A DNA stretch of 29,013 bases from Methanoculleus sp. (GTDB lineage Archaea > Halobacteriota > Methanomicrobia > Methanomicrobiales > Methanoculleaceae): NCBI GenBank assembly GCA_023230425.1, contig JALNXI010000002.1, positions 1 through 29,013 of the forward strand, read 5' to 3'. The notes beneath the pieces are model-generated. The model saw only the letters and a list, made by a program, of their open reading frames with translations. It was not told the DNA's origin and searched no databases. This document shows, piece by piece, positions 15,247 through 22,874 of the stretch. Position 1 is the first letter of the stretch. Every line of letters begins with the position of its first letter. Made by a program: the position numbers and the translations under genes.

Positions 15247-15924
15247 TTACTCTTCCGGTCTCCGGGACTCCCACCGGTCGAGCACTTCCTGCCCCTCAAC
15301 AAAGACGAGCCCGTGCTCCCGTGCGTAGTTCGCCGCATCCTCCTTCGAGAGGGCTAACCCGGTTTCGTCGTCCAGCATCTCGCAGATCGTGACCGCCGGA
15401 GTGATCCCGGCCATGCCGGCAAGCGCGATCGAGAGTTCGGTCTGCCCGCGCCGTTCATCGAGTAACCGGTCGGCGGCCCGCAGGAGCGCCATATGGCCCG
15501 GCGTCCGGAAGTGCGCGGCAAAGTCGTGACCGCCGCCGTTGAGCGACTTTCTCACCTCGTCTGCGATTGCAGTGACCGTCAGGGCACGGTCCCGGTCCGT
15601 GATCCCGGTATAGGTCTCCCGGTGGTTCACCCAGAGGGAGAACGATGAATGGTTCTTCCGGTCGTAGGGCACCTCGCCGTCCTTCTCGACGAGGCTGCAG
15701 GCACGCAGGACATCATGGGCAAACGGCAGGCCGAGCCTCTTTGCAGCATCGGGGTGAACCGCCGTACAGATCAGGCCGCCACCGTCTTTACGCATCTGCC
15801 TGATATGGGCAGGTGTGACCGCATCCGACCGGATTGCGAAATCAGTCTCGCGCTCCCGGTTGTCAAAGTCGTACAACAGGACAAATTCACCCTTTGCCAG
15901 GGCCTTTATGGCTGCATCAATCAT
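15247..15924 (-). CDS. ribB: 3,4-dihydroxy-2-butanone-4-phosphate synthase
   Basis: 225 residues from ATG 15924, which overlaps the end of ribK (ATGATTGA); five more codons are open upstream but add non-family sequence. The enzyme converts ribulose 5-phosphate to formate and 3,4-dihydroxy-2-butanone 4-phosphate, a riboflavin precursor; riboflavin feeds FAD, FMN and F420 in methanogens. Visible features are the acidic metal-binding loop YDFDNRERETDF (archaeal form), GGGLICTAVH, the HFRTPGHMALLRA stretch with the conserved His, and RRGQTELSIALAGMAGITP with the conserved T-E pair. Length and motif order match archaeal RibB. It is the second gene of a two-gene operon, translationally coupled to ribK. 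Confidence 0.93.
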   Translation of the reverse strand: MIDAAIKALAKGEFVLLYDFDNRERETDFAIRSDAVTPAHIRQMRKDGGGLICTAVHPDAAKRLGLPFAHDVLRACSLVEKDGEVPYDRKNHSSFSLWVNHRETYTGITDRDRALTVTAIADEVRKSLNGGGHDFAAHFRTPGHMALLRAADRLLDERRGQTELSIALAGMAGITPAVTICEMLDDETGLALSKEDAANYAREHGLVFVEGQEVLDRWESRRPEE

Positions 15925-16591
15925 GGGTAATCTCCACATCGATCGTATCGTTATCGTTCAGGTTCAGAGCTTTACGGAGTTCGCATCCGGCGATGACCTC
16001 GATGATATCCTCCGGGTAGTGGGTGCGGGAGGGCTCGACGATCGCGCACTCGTGGCCCTCAATCTTGCAGGGGAGCACCCGGGCACCGCCGAACGTCCGC
16101 TCATCGGCAGTAAACCCCGGAACATCGATCCACCTCGCGTGGTCGAGGTGTTTTCTAGCCTGGGTGCTCGCCGCATCAAGCCTTATGTTCAGGGTGCCGG
16201 GGAAGGGCTCAAACCCGAGGCATCCGCCGAACTGCTCCTTGTAATGGGGGATGCTCATGTAGTAGCGACCTTCCCCGAGCCCGCTGATCACGGTCCCGGT
16301 CAGAACGTACTGCCTGCGTTCCGGGTCGAATATCCTGACGTAATCCGTATACTCTCGTTTCAGTTCCTGCTCGCCCTCCCGGGTGACGGCAACGTACTGG
16401 CCGTCGGACTTCATCGAACGGATGATGAACTGCTGCCGCTCAAGTGCGATCAGCCGCCGCGATGCGGTCTGGGGGCTGATGCCCAGAGCGTTTCCGAGTG
16501 ACTGCGATGAGAGCCAGATCGGGCCTCTACACCCACCGAGCAGGGCGATCGTCTTCAGGGACTGCAGATCCTCCGCTTCAACCATCATACC
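15917..16591 (-). CDS. ribK: CTP-dependent riboflavin kinase with N-terminal helix-turn-helix
   Basis: 224 residues from ATG 16591 (next ATG 16588; an open frame runs to 16669). TATATAG near 16611-16617 on the minus strand lies about 23 bases upstream, so translation should begin at one of the paired ATGs on a leaderless mRNA. Residues 1-90 are a winged helix (WLSSQSLGNALGISPQTASR, RLIALERQQFIIRS). Residues 95-220 are the archaeal RibK fold: VLTGTVISGLGEGRYYMS, GFEPFPGTLNIRLD, then ECAIVEPSRTHYPEDIIEVI. RibK phosphorylates riboflavin to FMN with CTP. The fused DNA-binding domain suggests that it also controls riboflavin genes, probably its own operon. Confidence 0.92.
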   Translation of the reverse strand, partial: GMMVEAEDLQSLKTIALLGGCRGPIWLSSQSLGNALGISPQTASRRLIALERQQFIIRSMKSDGQYVAVTREGEQELKREYTDYVRIFDPERRQYVLTGTVISGLGEGRYYMSIPHYKEQFGGCLGFEPFPGTLNIRLDAASTQARKHLDHARWIDVPGFTADERTFGGARVLPCKIEGHECAIVEPSRTHYPEDIIEVIAGCELRKALNLNDNDTIDVEITHD

Positions 16592-16707
16592 ATAATTGAG
16601 ATGCATACTATATACGGGTTGCGCAACGATCCGGGGCGAGTGAATCTTCGTGAAATGTCGATGAGGCATACGCTAATTATTTAAGTCCAAATGGTAACAT
16701 TAGCTGT
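16592..16707. promoter_or_regulatory. Divergent promoter region between ribK and the XRE regulator
   Basis: Two TATA boxes face away from each other: minus-strand CCGTATATAGTATGC (about 16605-16620) for ribK, and plus-strand CTAATTATTTAAG (about 16673-16685) about 25 bases before ATG 16708. Both genes encode DNA-binding proteins, so this 116-base region is a good candidate for shared control. Both transcripts appear leaderless. Confidence 0.6.
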
Positions 16708-17418
16708 ATGAAATCCGGAGTGCGGCATCAGCTTGCCGAGAAAATGGCAGGAGAGATCACACTCTCGGACTCACCGGGACAGGCCCTCAAGAAGTGGCGG
16801 CAGAGCTTCAACATCCCCCAGGGACTGCTCGCCGAGCACCTTGAGGTCTCTCCTTCAGTTATCAGTGATTATGAGAGCGGACGGCGAAAGAGTCCGGGGA
16901 CTGCCATCGTCGGCAAGATCGTCGATACGATCCTCTCGATCGATGAAGACAACGGTGGCCGGTTCATCAACAAATTTGCGAAAATTCTGTACAGCGAATT
17001 CGACGAAGACGTTATCTACGACATCCACGAGTATGCATCTCCTGTGGCCCTCTCCGACTTTGCCGGAGTGATCGGCGCCACCACACTCTGCGGCCCGATG
17101 GACCAGACCGTCTACGGGTATACGGTGATCAACAGCCTCAATGCGATACTCCAACTCTCTTCAAGCGAGTTTAACCGCATCTACGGCTGGAGCACGGAGC
17201 GTGCTCTCATCTTCACCGAAGTCTCAACCGGGAAGTCCCCCATGGTGGCGATCAGGGTAACACCGTTCAAGCCCCGCTGTGTGGTGCTGCAGGGTATCAG
17301 CCCCGGAGAGGTGCACCCGCTGATCCCGGGCCTCGCGGAGCGTGACCGGATCACGGTGCTCTGCACCGAGGTGGATGTCGAGACGATTATAAGTTCACTA
17401 CGAGGAAAGTCATGGTAG
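16708..17418 (+). CDS. XRE-family transcriptional regulator leading the mevalonate operon
   Basis: 236 residues. A helix-turn-helix of the Xre/Cro type occupies about residues 25-70: ALKKWRQSFNIPQGLLAEHL, EVSPSVISDYESGRRKSPG. A C-terminal domain of about 140 residues follows (EYASPVALSDFAGVIGATTL, YGYTVINSLNAILQLSSSEF, GISPGEVHPLIPGLAERDRI); it resembles the archaeal COG1709-type regulators and probably senses a ligand. The gene overlaps the HMG-CoA synthase start by seven bases (ATGGTAG), which ties its translation to the first mevalonate enzyme. A leaderless start is suggested by the TATA box about 25 bases upstream. Regulation of isoprenoid lipid synthesis is an inference from this coupling. 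Confidence 0.88.
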   Translation: MKSGVRHQLAEKMAGEITLSDSPGQALKKWRQSFNIPQGLLAEHLEVSPSVISDYESGRRKSPGTAIVGKIVDTILSIDEDNGGRFINKFAKILYSEFDEDVIYDIHEYASPVALSDFAGVIGATTLCGPMDQTVYGYTVINSLNAILQLSSSEFNRIYGWSTERALIFTEVSTGKSPMVAIRVTPFKPRCVVLQGISPGEVHPLIPGLAERDRITVLCTEVDVETIISSLRGKSW

Positions 17419-18464
17419 GCATTTATTCGTACGGCGTCTACATACCGCAATACCGGATAAAAGTCCCGGAGATCGCGCGGGTATGGGGTGCCAACGCAGA
17501 CGACATCACCCGGGGCCTCGGGGTCTTTGAGAAGTCAGTCCCCGACCTGGATGAGGATACCGCAACGATTGCCGTCGAGGCGGCCCGGGCAGCCCTCCGA
17601 CGGAGGAACGTCGATCCCGAGGCTATCGGGGCCATTTACGTGGGAAGTGAGTCTCACCCCTACGCGGTCAAGCCCACCGCCTGCACGGTCGGTGAGGCGA
17701 TCGGGGCGACCCCCAATATGACCGCCGCAGACTACGAGTTTGCGTGCAAGGCCGGAACGGCGGGCATCCAGACCTGTATGGGCATGGTCAAGAGCGGTAT
17801 GATTCCGTTCGGGATCGCCATCGGGGCAGATGTGGCGCAGGGCGCCCCGGGAGACGCTCTCGAGTACACAGCGGCGGCCGGCGGGGCGGCGTTCGTCATC
17901 GGCAATGAGAAGACCATCGCCGATATCAACCAGACCTGCTCTTACACCACCGACACGCCCGACTTCTGGCGGCGTGAGGGGCAGAGTTATCCCCGCCACG
18001 GCGGACGGTTCACCGGTGACCCGGGCTACTTCAAGCACGTTCAGGGCGCTGCCCGGCTGATGTTTGAACAGATAGGGACGAGCCCGAAGGACTACGACTA
18101 TGCCGTCTTCCACCAGCCCAACGCGAAGTTCCCGCAGCGGGTGGCAAAGATGCTCGGCTTCTCCGACGAGCAGATCCGGCCCGGTCTCGTCGTCCCGAGG
18201 CTCGGCAACACCTACTCGGGGGCATCGATGATCGGTCTTGCCGCAACGCTCGACGTGGCGAAACCCGGCGACCGGATCTTCGTCACCTCCTTCGGCTCCG
18301 GGGCCGGGAGCGACGCCTTCGATATCACGGTCACTGATGCCATTGATTCCGGGGAGTTCGACCGGTCAAGGGCACCGACCGTCGCGAAATTGCTCGCAAA
18401 CCCGACCTACCTCGACTATGCACTGTATGCCAAACACAAGGGAAAGATCGTGATGCAGAAATGA
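17412..18464 (+). CDS. Hydroxymethylglutaryl-CoA synthase (archaeal type)
   Basis: 350 residues, the archaeal length. The enzyme condenses acetyl-CoA with acetoacetyl-CoA to HMG-CoA, the second step of the mevalonate route to archaeal ether lipids. Catalytic residues are recognisable: Glu80 (YVGSES), Cys112 in EFACKAGTAG and His234 in AVFHQPNAKFP. Other conserved segments are LGNTYSGASMIGLAATLD and the C-terminal TYLDYALYAKHKGKI. Its stop overlaps the thiolase ATG (ATGA). HMG-CoA synthase, thiolase and DUF35 protein form a channelling complex in Methanothermococcus, and the same three genes are adjacent here. Confidence 0.95.
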   Translation: MVGIYSYGVYIPQYRIKVPEIARVWGANADDITRGLGVFEKSVPDLDEDTATIAVEAARAALRRRNVDPEAIGAIYVGSESHPYAVKPTACTVGEAIGATPNMTAADYEFACKAGTAGIQTCMGMVKSGMIPFGIAIGADVAQGAPGDALEYTAAAGGAAFVIGNEKTIADINQTCSYTTDTPDFWRREGQSYPRHGGRFTGDPGYFKHVQGAARLMFEQIGTSPKDYDYAVFHQPNAKFPQRVAKMLGFSDEQIRPGLVVPRLGNTYSGASMIGLAATLDVAKPGDRIFVTSFGSGAGSDAFDITVTDAIDSGEFDRSRAPTVAKLLANPTYLDYALYAKHKGKIVMQK

Positions 18465-19621
18465 GAGACGTAGCAGTAATCGGAGTCGGGTGCACGGAGT
18501 TCGGGGAGCACTGGGGCACCTCGTTCCGCGACCTCTTCGTTAAGGCGGGGGCGCTGGCGCTCGAGGATGCCGGGCTCTCCGGCGAGAACCTCGACGCCCT
18601 CTACGTGGGGAACATGAGCGCAGGGAGGTTCGTTGAGCAGGAGCACATCGGTGCCCTGATTGCGGATTACGCCGGGCTCGCGACGAACCATGTCCCCTCG
18701 ACCCGGGTGGAGGCGGCCTGTGCCTCCGGCGGCCTTGCCTTCCGGCAGGCAGTGATCGCGGTCGCAAGCGGCATGGAGGACATCGTGGTCGCCGCGGGAG
18801 TCGAGAAGATGACCGATGTCGGGACCGGGGCGAGCGTGGACATGCTCGCGAGCGCCGCGGATCGCGAGTGGGAAGGGTTTGCCGGGGCGACCTTCCCCGG
18901 GCTCTACGCCATGATTGCAACCGACTACATGCACCGCTACCCGCTCACCCGGGAGCAGCTCGCACAGGTTGCCGTGAAGAACCACGAGAACGGCGCGAAG
19001 AACCCGATCGCCCAGTTCAGGAACCGTATCACGGTCGATACGGTACTGAACTCATCGCTGGTCGCCGACCCCCTGCGGCTCTTCGACTGCTCGCCGATCA
19101 CCGATGGGGCGGCGGCGGTCGTGGTGGTGCCACTCGAACGCGCCCGCGAGTTCACCGATTCGCCGGTGCGGGTGCTCGCAAGCGCCCAGGCGAGCGACAC
19201 CATCGCGCTCCACGACCGGCGGGACATATCCACCCTGGATGCCTCTGTGGCGGCAGGGAAGCGGGCGTTTGCCCAGGCGGGCCTCACCCACAAGGATATC
19301 GACATGCTGGAGGTCCACGACTGCTTCACGATCGCTGAGATCTGTGCGATCGAGGACCTCGGGTTCTGCAAGAAGGGCGAAGCGGGCAGGCTCACCGAAG
19401 AAGGGGTGACGGCTCTTGGCGGGGAGATCCCCGTGAACACGAGCGGCGGTCTGAAGGCCTGCGGCCACCCGGTCGGTGCGACCGGGATCAAGCAGATCTA
19501 CGAGATCGTCAACCAGCTCCGCGGCGAAGCCGCGGGCCGGCAGGTGGATGCAGAGATCGGTATGGCCCACAACGTCGGCGGCACCGGCGCGACAGTCGTC
19601 GTGCACATCCTGGGGGCGTAA
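18461..19621 (+). CDS. Acetoacetyl-CoA thiolase (archaeal complex type)
   Basis: 386 residues, starting in an ATGA overlap with HMG-CoA synthase. The nucleophilic Cys87 lies in VEAACASGG. The later catalytic loops are EVHDCFTIAEI and the C-terminal GGLKACGHPVGATG with its His. It makes acetoacetyl-CoA from two acetyl-CoA and passes it to HMG-CoA synthase. It is the SCP-x-like thiolase group that needs a DUF35 partner, rather than a bacterial AtoB. The next gene starts four bases after its stop, so the three genes are one transcription unit. Confidence 0.93.
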   Translation: MRDVAVIGVGCTEFGEHWGTSFRDLFVKAGALALEDAGLSGENLDALYVGNMSAGRFVEQEHIGALIADYAGLATNHVPSTRVEAACASGGLAFRQAVIAVASGMEDIVVAAGVEKMTDVGTGASVDMLASAADREWEGFAGATFPGLYAMIATDYMHRYPLTREQLAQVAVKNHENGAKNPIAQFRNRITVDTVLNSSLVADPLRLFDCSPITDGAAAVVVVPLERAREFTDSPVRVLASAQASDTIALHDRRDISTLDASVAAGKRAFAQAGLTHKDIDMLEVHDCFTIAEICAIEDLGFCKKGEAGRLTEEGVTALGGEIPVNTSGGLKACGHPVGATGIKQIYEIVNQLRGEAAGRQVDAEIGMAHNVGGTGATVVVHILGA

Positions 19622-19625
19622 ATAT

Positions 19626-20018
19626 ATGTCGGTTTCACGGTTCTGGAGAAAGATCCCGCAACGGTACAACCTCATCGGGACGCAGTGCACGAGCTGCGGG
19701 CGATATTTCTTCCCGCCCCGGTCGCTCTGTCCCGACTGTCGGAGGAGCGGCAAGATCGTCGACCACAAGTTCAACGGCGAGGGAACGGTCGTCACCTACA
19801 CAGTGATCCGGTCGGCAAGCGACCAGTTCGAGCACACCACCCCATACGTCCTCGCGATAGTCGAGCTCGACGAGGGGCCGAGGCTCACCACCCAGGTCGC
19901 CTGCCTCCCCGAAGAGGCGAAGATCGGTATGCGGGTTAGAAGCGTCTTCCGCCGGATAGCGGCGGACGGAGAGAGCGGTACCATCCACTACGGCACGAAG
20001 TTCGTGCCGGTGGAATAA
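19626..20018 (+). CDS. DUF35 / OB-fold Zn-ribbon scaffold protein of the thiolase-HMG-CoA synthase complex
   Basis: 130 residues from ATG 19626; a longer open frame running back into the thiolase is a shadow. An N-terminal helix (SRFWRKIPQRYNLIG) is followed by a rubredoxin-like zinc ribbon with Cys21, Cys24, Cys35 and Cys38 (CTSCGRYFFPPRSLCPDC). An OB fold follows with GEGTVVTYTVIRSASDQFEH and YVLAIVELDEGPRLTTQVAC. In the characterised archaeal complex this protein bridges thiolase and HMG-CoA synthase and helps form a shared CoA site. It is the last gene of the operon, followed by hairpins in the gap to the convergent methyltransferase gene. Confidence 0.92.
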   Translation: MSVSRFWRKIPQRYNLIGTQCTSCGRYFFPPRSLCPDCRRSGKIVDHKFNGEGTVVTYTVIRSASDQFEHTTPYVLAIVELDEGPRLTTQVACLPEEAKIGMRVRSVFRRIAADGESGTIHYGTKFVPVE

Positions 20019-20064
20019 TCACTTTTGGGTTGCTCGGAAGCGGCCTCGGGGAGATGGCGACCCG

Positions 20065-20083
20065 TTTCGCGCAGAGCGCGAGA
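20065..20083. terminator. Hairpin between convergent DUF35 and Trm5-like genes
   Basis: TCGCGC-AGA-GCGCGA forms a perfect six-base stem at about 20067-20081, and a second stem AAGAC/GTCTT with loop GCGAA lies near 20115-20130 beside the opposing stop. Neither has a long T run, so the terminator role is inferred from position. Confidence 0.35.
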
Positions 20084-20130
20084 TGCCATCACTATACCTC
20101 CACTATCGATTCAGATGAAGACGCGAAGTC

Positions 20131-21054
20131 TTACTTCTCCACGGTGATATCGTAGACCGCGTGCCACTTCCCCGGCGAGTAGGTCCTGACCTGCCGCTCG
20201 GTGACCTCGCCTCGCGTGACCGCCCGGATAAGGGGGAGGTATTCGCCCTCCCGCTCCTCTAAGGCGTAGAGATGGATCGTCCCGCCGTCCCGGCAGAGTC
20301 GGGCGGCCGTCGCGAGGAACTGCGGCGCGGCCAGGGGGAGATTCATGACGACCCGGTCGAAGAGGGCGAACCCGAGCCGGTCGAGGTGCCCGGCGTCCCC
20401 GAGCATTGGAATGACGTTTCCCGCCCGGTTGAGCGCTACATTGTGGACCAGGAGGTGGACCGCGGCGGGGTTGAGGTCCGCGGCAACGACGAGGGCGGCC
20501 CTGCGGGCAAGGATGATCGTAAACGGCCCGACACCGGCGAACATATCGAGCACCCGCTCCCCCTCCTCCATCGCCTCGAGGATCCGTTGCCGCTCGGTCG
20601 AGAGCCGCGCCGAGAAGTAGGCGAGAGCAAGGTCCACGTCGAAGTGGAGTCCGTACTCGGTCACCCGGGTGCGGGTGGCGGGAACCCCGGCGAGGACGGC
20701 GAACCGGCGGGTGCGGTACTCGCCCTCGACCGGGCTCTCGGGGAAGAGCACTGTGTGGAGGGATGGGCGGGACGAGAGAAGCCTCCGGGCGGCCTCCGGG
20801 TCGTCGTCCTGCATGACGGCGATCCCGCCCACGAGTTCGTGACGGGGGAGTTCGACGCGTTCCGGCACGGCCTCGAACTCGCACCGAACGGCACCGTCGA
20901 CCTCTTCCGTCACCGGGAGGAGAATGGCGTCCCCCTCGGAGCGCGGCTTGAAGCCCCGGTCGAGGAGCCCCTCTTCAAGCAGCCTGCGCCGTGTCCGCTC
21001 GGCCTCTTGCCTCGGTACCGCAACGCACCACTGTTCTTTCCGCACCTGGACCAC
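20131..21054 (-). CDS. Trm5-type tRNA (guanine37-N1)-methyltransferase or wyosine-pathway relative
   Basis: 307 residues from GTG 21054; an ATG six bases upstream is in another frame. Residues 120-150 have RVTEYGLHFDVDLALAYFS. The class I methyltransferase motif I is VLDMFAGVGPFTIILARR (168-185), followed by AADLNPAAVHLLVHNVALNR and the NLP motif of Trm5 (VVMNLPLAAP, 236-245). Trm5 methylates G37 next to the anticodon; close relatives (Taw2, Trm5a) make wyosine side chains. The protein is somewhat short, lacking a clear D1 domain of full Trm5b, so the exact activity is open. It diverges from hmgA across 34 bases holding a palindrome. Confidence 0.85.
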   Translation of the reverse strand: MVQVRKEQWCVAVPRQEAERTRRRLLEEGLLDRGFKPRSEGDAILLPVTEEVDGAVRCEFEAVPERVELPRHELVGGIAVMQDDDPEAARRLLSSRPSLHTVLFPESPVEGEYRTRRFAVLAGVPATRTRVTEYGLHFDVDLALAYFSARLSTERQRILEAMEEGERVLDMFAGVGPFTIILARRAALVVAADLNPAAVHLLVHNVALNRAGNVIPMLGDAGHLDRLGFALFDRVVMNLPLAAPQFLATAARLCRDGGTIHLYALEEREGEYLPLIRAVTRGEVTERQVRTYSPGKWHAVYDITVEK

Positions 21055-21067
21055 CAGCCATCTTTAG

Positions 21068-21083
21068 GTATGAGTTCTCATAC
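21068..21083. promoter_or_regulatory. Perfect palindrome between divergent trm5-like gene and hmgA
   Basis: GTATGAG-TT-CTCATAC is a perfect seven-base inverted repeat that fills almost half of the 34-base gap. It lies 6 bases before the hmgA ATG and 14 bases before the opposing GTG, so a bound protein would block both promoters or starts. Operator function is inferred. Confidence 0.5.
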
Positions 21084-21088
21084 TATTC

Positions 21089-22297
21089 ATGGATGAGTAC
21101 ATCAGGAGGCTCAAAGACGGCTCCCTCAAACTCTACGCGCTCGATAAGGAACTCCCCCCTGAGGAGGCGGTCCGGGTGCGGCGGGCGTTCATCGAGGGCG
21201 AGACCGGGGTCGCTCTGCCCGCGGTGGGATCGTTCTCTATCGGGCTTGACCGGGTGGTGAAACGCAACATCGAGAACATGATAGGCACGGTGCAGGTGCC
21301 GCTCGGTGTCGCGGGGCCGCTCCAGGTGAAGGGCGAGTATGCTGCCGGACAATACTACCTCCCCCTGGCAACGACCGAGGGGGCGCTCGTGGCGTCGGTG
21401 AACCGCGGGTGCTCCCTGATCACCCGGGCGGGAGGTGCGGACGTCCGGATCATGCGCGACGGCATGACCCGGGCGCCGGTCTTTGCCGCCCGCGACATCG
21501 TCCACGCCCGGGACGTGGTCACCTGGGTTGAGGAGCACACCGCCGAGATCCGGGAGGCTGCCGAGAGTACCACGAAGCACGGGGAGTTCCTCGACGTCGT
21601 CTCCTACGTGGCCGGGACGAGCGTCTTTGTCCGCCTCGAGTTCGACACGAAGGACGCCATGGGCATGAACATGGTGACGATAGCAAGCCAGAAGGTGGGC
21701 GAGCTCATCGAGCGGGAGACCGGGGCCCGCCTCGTCGCCACCTCCGGGAACATGTGCACCGACAAGAAGCCGGCGGCGATCAACCTGGTCCGGGGCCGGG
21801 GGAAGACCGTGGTCGCGGGCGTGCGCCTCACCGACGCGATGGTCGCCGACCTCTTGAAGACCGATGCGGAGACTCTCGTAGCGGTCAACTACCGGAAGAA
21901 CCTTGTGGGCTCGGCCCGGGCGGCCTCGTTCGGGTTCAATGCCCATGCGGCAAACGTCGTCGCCGCCATGTTCATTGCCTGCGGGCAGGATGCCGCCCAC
22001 GTCGTGGAAGGGAGCAGCGCGATCACCACCGCCGACCGGGTGGACGGCGGGGTCTATGTCTCGGTCACCCTCCCGTCGCTCCCGGTGGGGACGGTCGGCG
22101 GCGGCACGGGGGTCGATACCCAGCGGGAGTGCCTTGCGATGCTCGGCGTCGCCGGAGGCGGCGAACCGCCGGGAGCCCACGCGAAGGCGTTTGCGGAGAT
22201 CGTAGGGGCAGGGGTGCTCGCCGGCGAGCTCTCCCTCCTCGGTGCCCTCGCGGCCCAGCACCTGACCCGGGCTCACCAGGATCTCGGGCGTGGATAA
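21089..22297 (+). CDS. hmgA: Hydroxymethylglutaryl-CoA reductase, class I
   Basis: 402 residues. The enzyme reduces HMG-CoA to mevalonate, the committed step of archaeal lipid synthesis. Motifs in order: IENMIGTVQVPLGVAGP (61-77), catalytic Glu97 (TTEGAL), catalytic Lys near 226 (SGNMCTDKKPA), Asp301 (ACGQDAAHVVEGS), the glycine loop GTVGGGTGVDTQ (334-345) and catalytic His396 (TRAHQ). No membrane segment precedes the catalytic domain, as usual in archaea. It stands apart from the HMG-CoA synthase operon by about 1.1 kb, separated by the DUF35 tail and the minus-strand Trm5-like gene, so it has its own promoter. Confidence 0.96.
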   Translation: MDEYIRRLKDGSLKLYALDKELPPEEAVRVRRAFIEGETGVALPAVGSFSIGLDRVVKRNIENMIGTVQVPLGVAGPLQVKGEYAAGQYYLPLATTEGALVASVNRGCSLITRAGGADVRIMRDGMTRAPVFAARDIVHARDVVTWVEEHTAEIREAAESTTKHGEFLDVVSYVAGTSVFVRLEFDTKDAMGMNMVTIASQKVGELIERETGARLVATSGNMCTDKKPAAINLVRGRGKTVVAGVRLTDAMVADLLKTDAETLVAVNYRKNLVGSARAASFGFNAHAANVVAAMFIACGQDAAHVVEGSSAITTADRVDGGVYVSVTLPSLPVGTVGGGTGVDTQRECLAMLGVAGGGEPPGAHAKAFAEIVGAGVLAGELSLLGALAAQHLTRAHQDLGRG

Positions 22298-22310
22298 CGA
22301 GGGGCACTGC

Positions 22311-22338
22311 TGGTTCCGGACCCCTAAAACCGGAACCA
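22311..22338. terminator. Bidirectional hairpin between hmgA and rimI
   Basis: TGGTTCCGG (22311-22319) pairs perfectly with CCGGAACCA (22330-22338) around a ten-base loop. It lies between the two converging stop codons and overlaps the end of rimI, so it can serve both genes. Confidence 0.5.
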
Positions 22339-22788
22339 CTTCATCATAACGAGAGCGTCTTCATCGTTTGCGTAATAAGAGGCGATCTGGAAAACCTCCC
22401 GGTAGCCGAGGCGGCGGTAGAACTCCTGTGCCCCGGTGTTGGTGAGCCGAACCTCCAGCTGGGCCCCGCCCGCGCCCGAAAGAGAAAACTCCTGTTCCAG
22501 GCGGCGGATGAGGCGCTGCCCGATTCCCTGGCGCCGGTACCCCGGGGCGACCGCGAGGTTCATGATATGCCCATAACGTTCTTCGCCGGTGTTTTCGAGG
22601 CCCGCGGCGACGAACCCTGCCAGATCTCCGTTGCTCCGGGCCACAAAGAACGTCTCCGGGTAGTAAGCGAGCGATTCCTGGAGTGTCCCCTCGTCCCATG
22701 GGTCGACGAATGTTATCCTCTCAATGGCAACTATCTGCGGAATATCTGCAGGCTGTGCCCTGCGAATGGTAAGTTGAAGCGGCATCAT
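22324..22788 (-). CDS. rimI: GNAT N-acetyltransferase, ribosomal-protein-alanine acetyltransferase (RimI/Ard1) type
   Basis: 154 residues from ATG 22788 (a second ATG follows directly). The GNAT fold is clear: N-terminal TIRRAQPADIPQIVAIERIT, then GHIMNLAVAPGYRRQGIGQR with the acetyl-CoA loop (RRQGIG), then LEVRLTNTGAQEFYRRLGYR. This is the archaeal Ard1/RimI group, which acetylates protein N-termini after methionine removal. It converges on hmgA and diverges from the DUF1015 gene across about 85 bases. Confidence 0.88.
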   Translation of the reverse strand: MMPLQLTIRRAQPADIPQIVAIERITFVDPWDEGTLQESLAYYPETFFVARSNGDLAGFVAAGLENTGEERYGHIMNLAVAPGYRRQGIGQRLIRRLEQEFSLSGAGGAQLEVRLTNTGAQEFYRRLGYREVFQIASYYANDEDALVMMKWFRF

Positions 22789-22874
22789 AGTTACCGGTCT
22801 CTCCCTCGTGGAGTGCCTTACCTAATATAGTGTCAGGAGACAAAATAGTAGGCACATACGAGTTGGCGGTTACC

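Noticed and set aside
20111..20884. Minus-strand frame of 257 codons inside the Trm5-like gene
   Set aside because: Arg/Pro-rich shadow in another frame of a gene with clear methyltransferase motifs.
21083..22339. Minus-strand frame of 418 codons opposite hmgA
   Set aside because: A GC-rich shadow of hmgA, whose catalytic motifs are complete on the plus strand.
21754..22830. Plus-strand frame of 358 codons across the hmgA end and rimI
   Set aside because: Arg/Gly/Pro-rich shadow that crosses two real genes on different strands.
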